A stretch of DNA of 64,000 nt from Patiria miniata. Its lineage: Eukaryota > Echinodermata > Asteroidea > Valvatida > Asterinidae. The translations under genes and the position numbers were made by a program. The stretch is from the NCBI RefSeq assembly GCF_015706575.1, contig NW_024037057.1, forward strand, positions 6,009,203-6,073,202. Reading direction: 5' to 3'. Positions 47,150 to 59,700 of the stretch are shown in pieces (position 1 is the first letter of the stretch; each line of letters opens with the position of its first letter). The notes beneath the pieces were generated by a model, which worked only from the letters and a program-made list of their open reading frames with translations, was not told the origin of the DNA and did no database searches.

Positions 47150-50100
47150 ATGTCGTTTAAAAGAGAGGGAGATGACCAAAGTCAGCTAAATTTGCTGAAA
47201 GTAAGCACCACCAACTACCTAAATTAATGACCTTTAACAATTGCCAAATAAAAAATGATCCCATTTGTTTGCACATTATGAATGCATTTGGCCCAGAATC
47301 CGGACAAAATAGGTTACCTCAGCTCATTTATTCAAAATAAATCTTATCCTCGGAATAAATTTTGTCAGGAAAGAATGTTACATTCCTCGCCACCACCTTT
47401 TTTTATCATAGGCCTATGTCATCTCAATAGAGGTCAGTTACTGAGATAGTGTAGTGAATTACTGCAAAAATGATGAAAAGATATGAATCTGGGACTGAGA
47501 GATGTGATTGTGAGATCATGGAGATTGAGAAACATTTCCTATTTTGTTACCAAAGCAGTCTGGTTGGTAGGGCAGTTATAAATATATAGATTCGTGATGG
47601 TGTTTTTTGAGAAACTGGATTATTTTGTACTTGGCCTAGTAATAGTAAATGTCACGCCCCAACTATCGCATCGGTCCCAACTATAGTTGGGACTGTCCCA
47701 ACTATAGTGCGGCAGTTGGGTCGGCCCAACTATAGTTAGGACTGGAGTTGCGCCGGATAATTCATGCTTGATAGATCTTGTTGGATTAAATGTTCCGCGG
47801 CGCTGGCACCGTGTATTCGTCGTGCATGCATGCCGCAAGGCTGGCCGGTCACGTGGTACTGCCTAGTTGGATGAGTTGTCCAGCTGCTGGGTTGATTGTC
47901 CAGCAACATTTTGCAAAATTCATTGCCATGGCCGGCCAACTAGTATAGATGGGCCCCACCCATAGCTAATGTCAAAGGTCCCAAGTAAAGTCGGACAGTA
48001 TGTAACAGAGCTGTAGGGAATGTTTTATAGTCGTCGTACATCAATGTAAACTATAGTTGGGACCGCCAAATAAAAATATTGCGGTGGCCCAACTACAGAT
48101 GGTCCCCACCCATAGATAATTTCATTGGTCCCAAGTAAAGTCAGATGTGTATTAGAGTTGTAGGGAATGTTTTATAATCGTACAACAATGTACACTATAG
48201 TTGGGACCGCAAAATAAAAAGATTGGAGTGGCCCAACTATAGATTCGCCCCATCAATAACTAATTTCAGTGGTCCCCAGTAAAGTCGGACGTGTATCAGA
48301 GCTGAAGGGAACGTTTTACAGTTGTACATCAATGTAAACTATAGTTGGGACACCGCAAAATAAAAAGATCGGAGTGGCCCAACTATAGATGGGCCAGCCC
48401 AACAATGGAACTTACAGTTGGGACCGTCCCAACTATAGTTGGGACAGGCCCAACTATAGTTGGGCCAGCCCAACTGTGGAACTACAGTTGGGACAGATGC
48501 GATAGTTGGGGCGTGACAGTAATACTATAGTGATTTCCTCATTTTTAATATTTTAATGAATTTGAAGGATTTCTTGGGTTTTTGTTTTCAGAAACGCCGC
48601 GTATCTGACCTTCTGGCCGATGATGTACCGGAGGATGAAGCATTCCTGATGAGTAATGGAAGGTAACAAGTACTCAATGTAGGGCCAAACAATAGAGGGC
48701 TTGCACGGAGCGCCCTCGCTGTGGACAGGTCTTTGACTTTGTCCCTCAGCGATACGCATGAGTAGCCCCAATGTAGTTTCATTGTCACTGAATTTAAATA
48801 ACAAAACCTGTCAACAGTGCAAGCGCACTCCAGGGTGAGTCAAAAATAAAGTGACTGAATGAGAGAAAATATTAAAAAAATATGTGACTCCACCATTTCA
48901 TTAAAAAAACGGTCATAATAAGTACGTGTTATTGACTAGCAACTGTGCAAATTTCACATCATTTGCAAACTCTACTTCCAAGTAACGTCTATTTTAATGT
49001 GAAGATCACAAAGTTCACCCTTTTAATACAGGTATGCCTGCACAGTTTGTCACCATCGGCCTGTGTTGGACACGATAGCCATGCTATTAGTGCATCGACA
49101 AGGCAAGAAGCATCAGAGTTGTAAGTCTGAAATTTTGTTTTACGAAGTGGCTATCGTTACGGCAGCCGTTGTTTAGCGCCCTCTACGATACTTTTTTGAT
49201 ACGCACGCAGGTATATAATTATTTGCTTCCCCACGTGTTATCGAGCAGTGCGACAGCTCAGTCGATAGAGGGTAGGATTTTGCACCGCGAGGTTGCGGGT
49301 TCGCAACTCAGTTTTGCATTCAAATTTGTTTCCTTTTCTAACCTGAGGCTTTGGAGGATTTTTTTTTAAAGGGAAATAAAGTCCGAATTTCATAACGTTC
49401 AAATTCACTTTTTCCTTCTAATTATATAGTTTCTTCTCATGTTTTTATAAAAGTTGCAGTCTACCGTAACGATAGAAAATGGGAAATGTATTACGGCTGC
49501 CGTAACAATAGCCACTGCGTTTGTTTTATTGGTACCAAATGAATCCAGGAAACCATGAAGTCCTTTTTTTGGTGAAGAGGGGGGGGGGGGGGGGGTTAAC
49601 AGGAACTAATGTAAATATTTGCTGTAGGACTTCCAGTCACATAAGCTGTACTTTAACTTGGGATAGAACATATCCCATTAAACTCCTGGGCAAAAAAAAA
49701 ACAAATGTGTGCAATGCATCATATACAGAGAGATCTAGTTTTAATCCTAATTATTGCACATGCTTTCTGGTTGCTTCAACTGGCAAAACACTCGGAACAG
49801 AAAACTAGAACAGCTACTACATTGGCTTTATAAAGGGTGATTTAAAAAAAGCGGAACCCAAACCCCAAAAAATATATTTCATATTTAAAAAAATATGTAG
49901 CACCAAAAAAAATAATGACTGGAAAGCCAATATCATAAGCTACTTTTAGATGAAAAAAAAATTACTGAAATTGCTCAATCCGTTCAGAGATATCACCATT
50001 TGAACGCAATGACCCTAAATAAAACCTGTTTTGTCCAAAATAAATTATTGTGTATTCTGACTGTTTGGAACAACAAAGGAAATGACACAGAATACTCGTT

Positions 50101-53100
50101 TCAACAACTGTCAACAACTGTAGTACACATTATCTTTATTTAATAACAACCCTGGTTAGGCAAACAATATGATTTATAAAATCCACTTTTTTTTAAAAGA
50201 TGGGCCTTCAAAAGGACTTTGTTGAATATTTTTTAACTTTGAAACTTTGGTTTTATCGCTGGTGATGTTTGAAGACAATTGTGACAACAATTCTTGAAAT
50301 CGCATTTTGGATGAAAGAGGTTTTATGGTCATTGTGTTTAAATGGTGATATTCTTTTGAACGAATTGAGCAATTTCAGTAATTTTTTCATCTAAAAGTAG
50401 CTTACGAAATTGGCTTTCCAGTCATTACTATTTTTGGTGCTACATATTTGTTTAAATATGAAATATAATTTTTGGGGTTTGGGTTCCGCTTTTTTCTGCT
50501 CATCCCATAATAGTCAACACATTTGCAAATTTTCCTAGGAACAGCTCAGAATCAGATTTCTGTTTTCTTTTAAAGCTTTAAATTTCCTCTTTTTTGTATG
50601 TGACTGCCCAGTTACATACCTGCTCCTCTCAGCATCTACACAATTGGCTTGATAATGATTGATCAATCTTTGTACCATTTATAGATGTGAAGAGTTACTA
50701 TGCGAAGAAACAACATCTGATGAAAGAAGTCGAGAAGAGGAAACAGCATCTGTACCTGATGAATCAAGAACAAAACAATTCTTCACTGGAAGAGGTGAGT
50801 GGATGGCTCGACCAACAAGACAACAAGTTTGTAAAGAATATTCAACGATTTGATGAGAACGGTGGATAAGAAGTCTTTTACCCTAAACCACGTACCATCC
50901 TAGATCCTTGAAAATCTGTCGGGAGGTCATGGAAGTTTTGCAGAAGGAAAAAGGTAGATGCCAGCTACTATGAACCCCAACTCCCAAGGCTTTTTTTGCT
51001 AGGATGCAACCTCAATCCTGCAAATTCCTCCAATTGCCTCTATGTAAAAAAATTGCATTGAGCCTCAATCCTGCAAACTCCTTCATTATTACTTGAATGT
51101 GGTCCTTGGAGAGGTGACCGCTGCCTCAATCCTGCAAAATCCTCCAGCAATCACTGTCAATATGTTGAAGCAAAGCCAATGACATCCTGGAACGGTGCAG
51201 AGGATTTCAAGCATAATGTAGGCCTAAATGTATGCACGGCTGAGCATAAACAACACAAGGCTCTGCCCAAGACCTTGATGTAGTGCATCCTCTAAAATCA
51301 GTCACACATTTTTGCCATATAGCCTCAATCCTGCAAAATCCTCCATTTTGCAAAGAGGATTTTGGAGCATTTGGGAATAGAGTTAATTAAATAATTGAAA
51401 TAAACTATGGAAAGTGGATGATGTAAGAAATGTAATAAGATTGCAAGATTGTGAAGGGACGTGTACAAATTATTTTACTGCAACCCTCCGAGATCCTTCA
51501 AAATCTATCGGGAAGTTTTGAAGGATTTTGTAAGAAAGAGAAGGTAGATTCCAGCCACAGTTATTGGAATGATGGAAAGTAAATTGTGGACAGTTGATAA
51601 TGTAAGAACTGGAAGAAGCTTGAAAGAAATGTAGAGGAATGTGTAAGAATTATTTTACTGCAACCTTCCCCGATCCTTGAAAACCCATCAAGAGGTTGTT
51701 GAGGATTTTGGGGTGGAAGAAGGTAAAACCTCAGCATTTATTAGGGAAGAATGCACAATTAAACAAGCGGTAACTCGAGATTTAACTTCGAGGTACCCCA
51801 CAAAATCCCATAAAACCGCAAAAAAAACGTGAGGTAAACCTGGAGTTGCTGCCTGTTTAATTTCACATTCCCTCCTAACTTTGTGAGATTGGGCTTCAGA
51901 TAAATTGTGAATTTTGGAGGTTCCAGGAGGTTCTATGGAAGAAAACCACAGGAGTTGGAGCAAAGGTTTCGAAAAACATTTGAAAAACTTTCAGGAAATC
52001 TACGATGTTTTATTTGAAGGTTGAAGATGTTGCACCACTTTTGACGAAGACCAGGAAAGCTACCCATCATGCATTGCTGAAAGCAGCTCCTTACAAAGGC
52101 TACGGCGGACCAAGCAGAAAACAAGAGAGCAGCAGTCACAGGTAAAGGTTAAAGGGATGGACACTTTGGCAATGAGTTTGGCCAGGATATTTCCATACAG
52201 TGTACAAGACAATTTACTGACAGTGAAAAACTGACAGATCCCTTTAATCCTCACTAAATACACTGAATAGTGTTTTTGTCATTCTGTAAATTTGGGGTCC
52301 ACTTCTTTTCCTGTCCCTGTTACATGTGACTTTTATGATTTCTTTTAAATTCCGATGCACTCCTTAATGCAGTCATCCTCCAAGAGTGTTTATGACTAGC
52401 AAACTACCAACCCAATAAATAAAAAATTGTTTGAGGTCATTCTTAATCATTCTTAACTTTTATGATTTTTGTTATTCTGATACACTCCCTAATAAAGTCA
52501 TCCTCCAAGAGTGATTATGACTAGCGAACTACCTACCCAATATATACAAAATTGTTTGAAGTCATTTTTAATGATACTTGAAAGGCAAATTACGAAGTTC
52601 CAAGGTAACAGGGACAGGAGAAATGTCGCACCTTAAACCCTAAATTTATAGAATCACCTGTGTGCCAGATCCAATAAGGCTGAGTGTTTTGCATCTTTTA
52701 CTGTCAGTTTTCAGGGCAAGACGACAGGGTCATTTTTCCAAAGAGTGTCACAGAATTCTTTCCGAGAAGATTCATCATGTCTGGGACCAGCCACTTCTGC
52801 AACCCACGTCGGTAATCTACCAGGGAATAGGATTCACTCCTCCATCAGCCAATCAGAGATGACAGCAGATTGCCCCTCTTCCAATGATACAAAGGGTCGG
52901 GATAAGACAAGCAATGCCATTGGACACACAGATGATGTTTCGGATGGAGACTCACTGAGTAAATTAAGCGATCAAAATGGGCCGCCAGAACCTTTGACAG
53001 TTACCGAAAAGAGATGCCTGACGTTGTTTCAGTTGAAGCCCTACATCCCAAAATGTCAGAGAAACAAGGGGCTAGTACATGAGGCACATGTAGACTCCGA

Positions 53101-54282
53101 ATCAGTCACAATCTCAACCACCCAGAGTGACAATCAGTTAAACACAAAGATGTCATTAACTTCTGAACACGAGTCTAGAACTGCCAAACCGCCACCAGCT
53201 TTGCAATCTTGTACATCTGGAAAGGAGACCGCTAGTGGCGCTAGAGCTTCGGGCAATATCAAATGTGACCCAGGCACAAAACAAACCCATCCGATTCCTA
53301 GCAAAGACTTAAAGAGCTCTCAAAAGATCTCGAAATCAGCAACCAGGTCCAAGAATTCCAGCGGCGTCAGCGAAGACACCAGCAGAATGGACAGGGAGAA
53401 ATACCTCAAGCTCACAAGGTAACTAGGGAATATTGCCTTTTTATTTAGTGCATTCTGCCCTTGGGATCATTGACCCGTTTAAATGAGAAGGAATACAATA
53501 TTACAGAGGATGCATGTGTGCTCATAAGTCAGCATTTCCAATGGAAGCATTTAAAGATATAGTCCATCATTTGTAATTTGTGCAATTTGTTCGTTTAAAG
53601 CAACAAAAGTGCTCAAAATCTAAAGAAGGGTGCTGAACTACCAACCTGATGAAGTTTCAGCTCAGCTTCTGCTGTATATTTCGAGAAAAACAACATTCTA
53701 GGATCTCGATTTCAAATCCAAAGTTGCTGAATCATGCTTTGAATTGGGCCTGAATTCAGCGTCCAAGACACATTCTCACTGAGCCGATTGCAGCTATGCG
53801 ATATCGTGCACCGATCCGACAAATTAAACCAACCGCGCGCGCGTGTGCGTTGTGTCAACACTGACGCGCGCTTCGCAAAACAAAACAAAAACTACTAACG
53901 CAAATTTCCAACGGTGCTTCTTAAGACACACCGTTGGAAAGGCCTTCTTTCGTTGATTTTCTTTAAATGACAGCTTGCCAGAAAGAATCATTTCACAGGG
54001 AGTTTAGTCCCCTTACTATCTTTCAACCAAGTATGCTTTGCAACAATAATAACACCAGTCAAACTTTGTAAGGAGAGAAACCTCGATTTTTTTGAAGAGA
54101 ACAGACAGAACATCTTTAAACTTTTGAAATAGGATGCACAGCTACCAGACTGTCCGGGAATGATAAGAGTTTTTGGTTTTTCTCATTTGTTTTGCAGTTC
54201 AGGTTGGAAGACAGACTGGAAGGGAGGCTGGGTGCAAGACCAAGATGTGGAGTTTGATTCCGATGAAGACGTACCCAAATAG
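47150..54282 (+). CDS. SCNM1: SCNM1, zinc-finger splicing factor
   Basis: Seven exons: 47150-47200, 48592-48662, 49032-49120, 50685-50794, 52020-52142, 52715-53418, 54198-54282, all GT-AG, phases consistent, 410 aa. Starts MSFKREGDDQSQLNLLKKRR, nearly identical to vertebrate SCNM1, including a basic KKRR cluster. One C2H2 (matrin/U1-like) finger has C44, C47, H62 and H68 (YACTVCHHRPVLDTIAMLL). VAPLLTKTRKATHHALL is the conserved mid-region, and SSGWKTDWKGGWVQDQDVEF with FDSDED is the acidic C-terminus. Human SCNM1 acts in the minor (U12) spliceosome; same role is inferred. This protein is nearly twice the human length because exon 6 is a 234-codon Ser/Thr-rich disordered insert. The start sits in the shared CNOT4 promoter. 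AATAAA follows at 54646. Confidence 0.95.
47651..48517. mobile_element. Composite foldback/tandem element of CCCAACTATAGTTGGG palindromes
   Basis: Outer ends GTCACGCCCCAACTATCGCA and complement (tgcgatagttggggcgtgac). Many copies of the 16-base palindrome CCCAACTATAGTTGGG or its halves lie near both ends. Inside are three to four tandem copies of a unit of about 135 bases ('ggtcccaagtaaagtc', 'gtagggaatgttttata', 'gttgggaccgc.aaataaaaa'). SCNM1 intron 1. No protein-coding frame. Confidence 0.88.
49141..49521 (+). mobile_element. SINE-containing TIR element, copy 1 (5-bp duplication)
   Basis: Inverted ends TACGAAGTGGCTATCGTTAC and complement of AACGCAGTGGCTATTGTTAC, flanked by TGTTT on both sides (49136-49140 and 49522-49526). 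Inside is a tRNA-like head ('cagctcagtcgatagagg', 'gttgcgggttcg') and a SINE tail ('ttggaggattttttttt', 'aaagggaaataaagtccga'). Second copy at 58214-58605. SCNM1 intron 3. Confidence 0.9.
49834..50505. mobile_element. Large foldback element in SCNM1 intron 3
   Basis: Arms of about 200 bases: 'aaaagcggaacccaaacccc', 'tttcatattt', 'gactggaaagccaat', 'agctacttttagatgaaaaa', 'ctgaaattgctcaatccgtt' at 49840-50010, and their complements at 50325-50495. Unique AT-rich centre of about 300 bases without an open frame. Confidence 0.88.
50985..51375. repeat. Degenerate 'CCTCAATCCTGCAAAATCCTCC' repeat, copy 2
   Basis: Aligns with 35546-35900 through both motif copies and spacers ('gctaggatgcaacctcaatc', 'cagcaatcactgtcaa', 'gccatatagcctcaatc'), with an insert near 51220-51260. 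SCNM1 intron 4. Confidence 0.8.
53562..54050 (-). mobile_element. TTAA-type element, reverse copy of 28250-28757
   Basis: Starts 'atagtccatcatttgtaatt' and continues as the complement of the 28250 element ('caaaagtgctcaaaat', 'catgctttgaattgggcctg', 'cttgccagaaagaat', 'tttagtcccctt'). Its far end is truncated near 54050. The centre holds a CpG-rich 'cgcgcgcgcgtgtgcg' stretch. SCNM1 intron 6. Confidence 0.85.
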
Positions 54283-54645
54283 ATGATTCAATTTCATAAA
54301 TTATTCTTTAGCAAACTTGACCGAGATTGTTAAAAAAAAATTCAAAGTTGTAGGAAAAAAAGATTGTTCAAAAAAAAAAGGCAATATGTGGATTTTGACA
54401 TATATGTACTTGGAGGAAGGAGGGTTTTAGCTTAAACTTATAGATACATGCCTTATTGTAGAAAATGTCTTTATTTGCTGAAAAATGCCATTAATTTGGC
54501 GAGGCATTCTTGGAACAAATAAGCTTCCACAAATATCACTTGCCATTTAAAACATCAGTTAAATCATGTTGCTTGTAACAGTTGAAGTCACTGTAAAATT
54601 GACTTTATAATGGTTGATGTCACATTTATGGTATACGTTGATAGA

Positions 54646-54651
54646 AATAAA
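54646..54651 (+). terminator. SCNM1: SCNM1 polyadenylation signal
   Basis: AATAAA 364 bases after the SCNM1 stop in AT-rich 3' UTR-like sequence; best candidate of those nearby. Confidence 0.6.
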
Positions 54652-56735
54652 GTGAAGCACAAACATTCAGACAGTAATGTGTTTGAAGTCCTTTAATGTT
54701 ATTTCATAAAAACAAACATATTAGGGCACTTGCATAATTATGATAATACATGTATTTCAGAAGCCAAATAAGGTCATTTGCCCATATCCCCTTTTCTTAA
54801 ACACACAAAGTTTGTATTAAAAAAATATATATAATATATGACCTAAAGGGTTTTCCATTCTTTGGCCAACAACATCGCCTGCATTTTCTGCTTAGTTCTC
54901 AAACATGTTTATGCCGTGGCTATACCCATGGAGCTATACCCAGCAAAACAAAGGCATTGCCCTCTAAGATGGCTGTTAGGCCAAAAAAAAAAGTCTCCGG
55001 TTTCTGGTATGGAGCTTGCCCAAAAAGTGGTGCGGCGACGCGCCTTTTTTTTTGGTTTTTACCCGACTTTTTTGCTTCAAATGTCGGCTGATGACTGCAA
55101 ATGGTGCCCGACTAAACTTAGTACAAATAGGCCTATATGGGATTGGGAGTCTAGAGAGGCCACATAAAGCTTATTCTCGACCATAACTCCATCTAAAAAC
55201 ACGTTAAAAATGTGCAGCAGCACGATTCCAGTCAAACCAGTGAGTTTGGCGGTTTTGAGACATCATCTTTCATTGAAAAAAAAAACTTTTTCATTTTGCC
55301 GACGCGCATGGCTACAGCGACGCGCGCGCATACCAGAAACCGGAGACTTTTTTCTTTGGCCTTATGCACAAGGTCTATACTCAACTACACGGGGTCACTA
55401 GGCAATAAATTTGGGGTCCACTTTTTGTTCCTGTCACTAGTTACTCTTACATCAATGATACAATATAGGAATAGCAGACTACCCTCTCTCTCTCTTTTGA
55501 GGCGGCGGGTGGAGTAAAAGAATAGATAGTAATAAGAATAATAGTAAAAGAATAAACTACCCTACTACTAAAAACAATCCTTTAAAAGATTCCTTTGAAT
55601 CCAATTCATTTTCATGAATGGAAAATCAAAAAGTACCAAGATAACAGAGACAGCCAAAAAGTCACACTTTGGATCATTATAACAAGGTTCAAGGTTCATT
55701 TATTTTCCACAGTATCAAATCAATAAATGACATGAAATAATTACAAAACAGAAAAGAATTACAAATAATACAACAAAAGTGATATTTTAGGGACACTGCA
55801 GATGGGCCCATTGAGAAGCAGAGCTTTTAAGCATGGGCCCCAGACAGGCATGCTCATTAAACCCAATCCAAGAGAAGGGAATATTAACTTACAATGAACA
55901 CTATTGAATGGTCAGTCACACGAGGCTCAATGAGCACGCTGTATTTAAAGTAATTACATGTACGTAGAAAAGCAACATATGTGTAGAATACCCCCAACAT
56001 CGTTACCTCCCCCCCCCCCCCCAAGGCCTTGTTCTAATCATTTTCCCTCCATGGACATGTGAACTGTGTCCCGCAATGTTTGTCCTTGTTTCATGACTTC
56101 ATTCTCTGAATCAAGGATTGCTAGCAGTGATTGGATCTGTTTGAATAGCTGATGCAATCACAGGTATGCTGGTATACCAGGTTGTTGTTTTTTGCCGGGG
56201 GGGGGGTGGTTGGTAGCTTGTGGTCACAGGATTTTGTTCTTGTATGATTAAGAAAATGTGATTTACAAGAACATAATTATTTGTTCCTGCTTCGTAATGT
56301 TTTTTTCTTTACGAGAGTGTATTAAGTATGACGCTTGGATTAGTTTAAATCATGACAAATTCTAGGTTTCTAATAATTGAGCTCTCCGATTAAATTTTTA
56401 CCTAACTATCAGTGGACTAGATGAAGTTTAGTTGCATGCAGACCAATCAAAACACAGCGAATGGACGACGCCCATCTTAGCGACGATTTTTGTACGAACG
56501 TGTAGAATGTGCGTCGCTTATCTGAATAGTTACGGATATCAGTACGAACTGTATGTTCTGTACCAAATGCTTGATTAAAGAATGATGAATGAGTTTGTGT
56601 ACACCATAAAAACGCGTCGTCGATTCAGGGTACACGCATATATCCGCATTTAGCTGATTTTGTCTCGGGTCATTTCAACAGGACACGAAGTTTTAACCTA
56701 AAAACCTCATTTTGAATTCAGCAGTCGGTACCAAC
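54652..56735. other. Intergenic region SCNM1 to isocitrate dehydrogenase
   Basis: No supported gene. It contains the second Harbinger-like MITE (54979-55361). From about 55685, 'caaggttcaaggttcattta' begins a stretch resembling the reversed 3' end of a non-LTR element (not certain). A C-run lies near 56010. The dehydrogenase promoter should lie in the last few hundred bases, which are less AT-rich. Confidence 0.5.
54979..55361. mobile_element. PIF/Harbinger-like MITE, copy 2
   Basis: Ends GGCCAAAAAAAAAAGTCTCC and complement, TTA duplicated at 54976-54978 and 55362-55364. Aligns with 5379-5743 throughout, including 'gtatggagcttgcccaaaaa' and 'gccgacgcgcatggctac'. Confidence 0.9.
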
Positions 56736-59700
56736 ATGTCGAAGATTTCAGGTAGGACACTTGATCACTTTTCACTTCCTTTTCAGAGCTGACATTCGGT
56801 GGTTTAATCGGCAGAACTTGATGAATTGACGGTGTGGGAAAAATGCTGACTCACTTGATATTTACCGTGACAGTACACTAATGCAGTTGTACTTGTAGTT
56901 GTACCAATGTTGTAGGCCTACTGGTTGTGGGCGTGTCCGTGATTTGGAAATTAAGGCGTAAGACAATTTAGGATCTAGAGAAATTGTCAATTCCCACAGA
57001 AAATATAGTATTTAATTTATCTTGCTTCGAACTTTTAGGAAATAGGCCTATCCCTAGGGGAATCAAAATTAAAACATATTTTATAATATATATATTGGAA
57101 AAATAGTTTTACTTTATTATTATTAATATTAGCTAGCAGGACCCTCTTTGAGTCTTTCATGTTTTGAACTCATCTAAAACAGTTGGCAAAAACCTGATTA
57201 AATTTTTCTTTCAGATTCGTGGCTCTGAAAGATAATGTTTCAATAAGGTAGTGTATATTTTGCCGGAGGTAACGCCGGCAAACTAACGTTTACTAAAGGT
57301 TTGCCTGTGGCAATCCATATCAACAGAGGGCGCTGTACTCTTTAAGATAGGGCTGAATTATAAGATGTATTAAATTCCCACCAAAGTTGTTTGCCTGTGG
57401 CAATCCATATCAACAGAGGGCGCTGTACTCTTTAAGATAGGGCTGAATTATAAGATGTATTAAATTCCCACCAAAGTTGAGTCGGTGCAGTGGTTAAGCA
57501 ATGGCTCTAGAGAGTGGGATGTCCCGAGTTCGAATCCTGATCCCCGCCACTATTTTAAGGTTTTTATTCCCATCCCCAAATAAATAAGAATATTCTTCTT
57601 TAATATGTCTCAAACATTTTATTGCAGAGTATCAAGGGCGGATCCAGAACACAATTTTGGGGGGGGCCAAAAAAAAATTTGGTCCCCCCAAAAAAAGTGG
57701 GTCTCAAAAATTACGGCGTGGGGTTCGGGGCCCGTGAGGGCCCCGAAAAATTTTTGGATTCTAGATGCTCTGTGGTGCGATCTGAGGCAATTTCTGACCA
57801 CTTTAATCAATTTTTTTTGAGGAAAAGATGGTGGTGTACTCATTGCCTGCCTTTATTGCGATGTCACATAAAAAAAAAAAAAAATTGGTTTCGTTTTGGG
57901 GGGGGCCATGGCCCCCTTTGGCCCCCCCCTGGATCCGCCCTTGCAGAGTATAACTTTTTCTTTTTCAGATTTGTGGCTCTGGAGGATTTTTTTTAAAGGG
58001 AAATAAAGTCCGAAATTATAAAATGGTCTGATTCCCATCTTGTAAATACAAAAATACAACGATAGTATTGGCATGGAGCCAGACTAAAATTTGTCACCGG
58101 AAAATGTTTTAAGTACAAAAAAACAGTAACTGCGCATGTTCAGTGCATATCCGGCAAACTAACGTTTACTGAAGGTTTGCCGTCTCCGGCAAAATATCCA
58201 CTGCCTTTAAATAAACGAAGTGGCTATCGTTACGGCACTCGTTGTTTAGCGCCCTCTACGATATTTTTTTGATACGCACGCAGGTATATAATTATTTGTT
58301 TCCCCACGTTTTATCGAGCAGTGCGCCAGCTCAGCCGATAGAGGGTAGGATTTTGCACCGCGAGGTTGCGGGTTCGAATCTCAGTTTTGCACTCGAATTT
58401 TTTTCCTTTTCTAACCTGAGGCTTTGGAGGATTTTTTTTAAAAGGGAAATAAAGTCCGAATTTAATAAAGTTCAAATTCACTTTTTTCCTTCTAATTTTA
58501 TATTTTCTTGTCATGTTTTTTTATAAAAGTTGCCAGGTTGCAGTCTACCGTAACGATAGAAAATGGGAAATGCGTTACGGCTGCCGTAACAATAGCCACT
58601 GCGTTAAATAAAGGGAAGTAAAAGTCCAAAATCATTTGGTTTGCAACTGTTGCATGTGCACGATGATTGATTTCTGTAAAAATTTCATCAAGCGAAAAAA
58701 AATGGAGGGTCCTGTAAGTAACTGTAGCTGCCTATTTGGTTTCTCTACCATATAATTATAAATTTATCTGATCTATGTTTATTCATAATATTGAATTTTG
58801 CGTTGGGGTGATAAAAATTCAATATTATTAGGTTTTGGGGTAACACCCTGAGTATACAGAAACATATACGTCGGTGAAGGGCAAAACCTAGTATTGAATG
58901 TAAATGATCTATGTTTGATGATCGTATTAACACACAAACAAACACAGTTTATTTTCTTCACTTTTAGGAGGAACAGTAGTTGAAGCCAAGGGAGATGAAA
59001 TGACAAGGTAAATGAGTCACTTTAAATGCACTTAGGCCTAGTTCTTAAATGGTAATTATAAATTGTTCTAAATCTATTTTGCCTCATCATTCCAAAAGTT
59101 CATTTAGCCAAATCCTACATGTACATGTGGTTGTCTGCCTAGATCAAATGCCAAATACACATCGTGTTTCTTACTACAAATTGCACACTACAGGAAGAGC
59201 ATACATTGCTCTTTTTGCTATTTCCTCTTCTCCATTTCGTTATGTTATTTATAAATCATCACCGATAATCTCTGACAATGACTCTATCTAGCCCAAGGTA
59301 TTGTTGAAAACTATGGACCTTGAGATTTGTTGATTGAACTGAACTTTGAACAGGTTGCCCTTGTGATGATAAAAAAGTCAAATGGTTTAACCATAGAGCA
59401 AGGTACAATTGCCTTCTTATCAGTTATTGCAAATTCATGGAAGTCCGCCACAGAAAAATGACTGGTTAACTTTTACCCTTATTTTGAAGACAACTGCACT
59501 CTGAATCCTCCTTATTCTTCATAAATCATTTAGTGTGTATTACTAGCTCTGCCAAATATACTCCCAGAACCCAGACAGCACATTTTTTTTTTTTTAAGTC
59601 ATACCAAAATTCTCCGAGCAGTACATTTTGTTTACTGTTATTAATCTGGTCGCATGTTGTCCTTGCACTGAATGATAAAAAGTAAAATTCAGTAAAGTCA

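Larger units (their letters stand above)
57247..58205. mobile_element. Outer inverted-repeat element, nested and interrupted
   Basis: Ends GGTAGTGTATATTTTGCCGG and near complement ('tccggcaaaatatccactgcc'), both followed inward by 'caaactaacgtttact.aagg'. Inside lie a perfect 90-base tandem repeat, a SINE and a hAT MITE. IDH1 intron 1. Confidence 0.75.

Noticed and set aside
50795..50869. SCNM1 ending by reading through exon 4 donor (..DENGG-stop)
   Set aside because: The conserved mid-region and C-terminus are found in later exons in phase; read-through would only be an intron-retention form.
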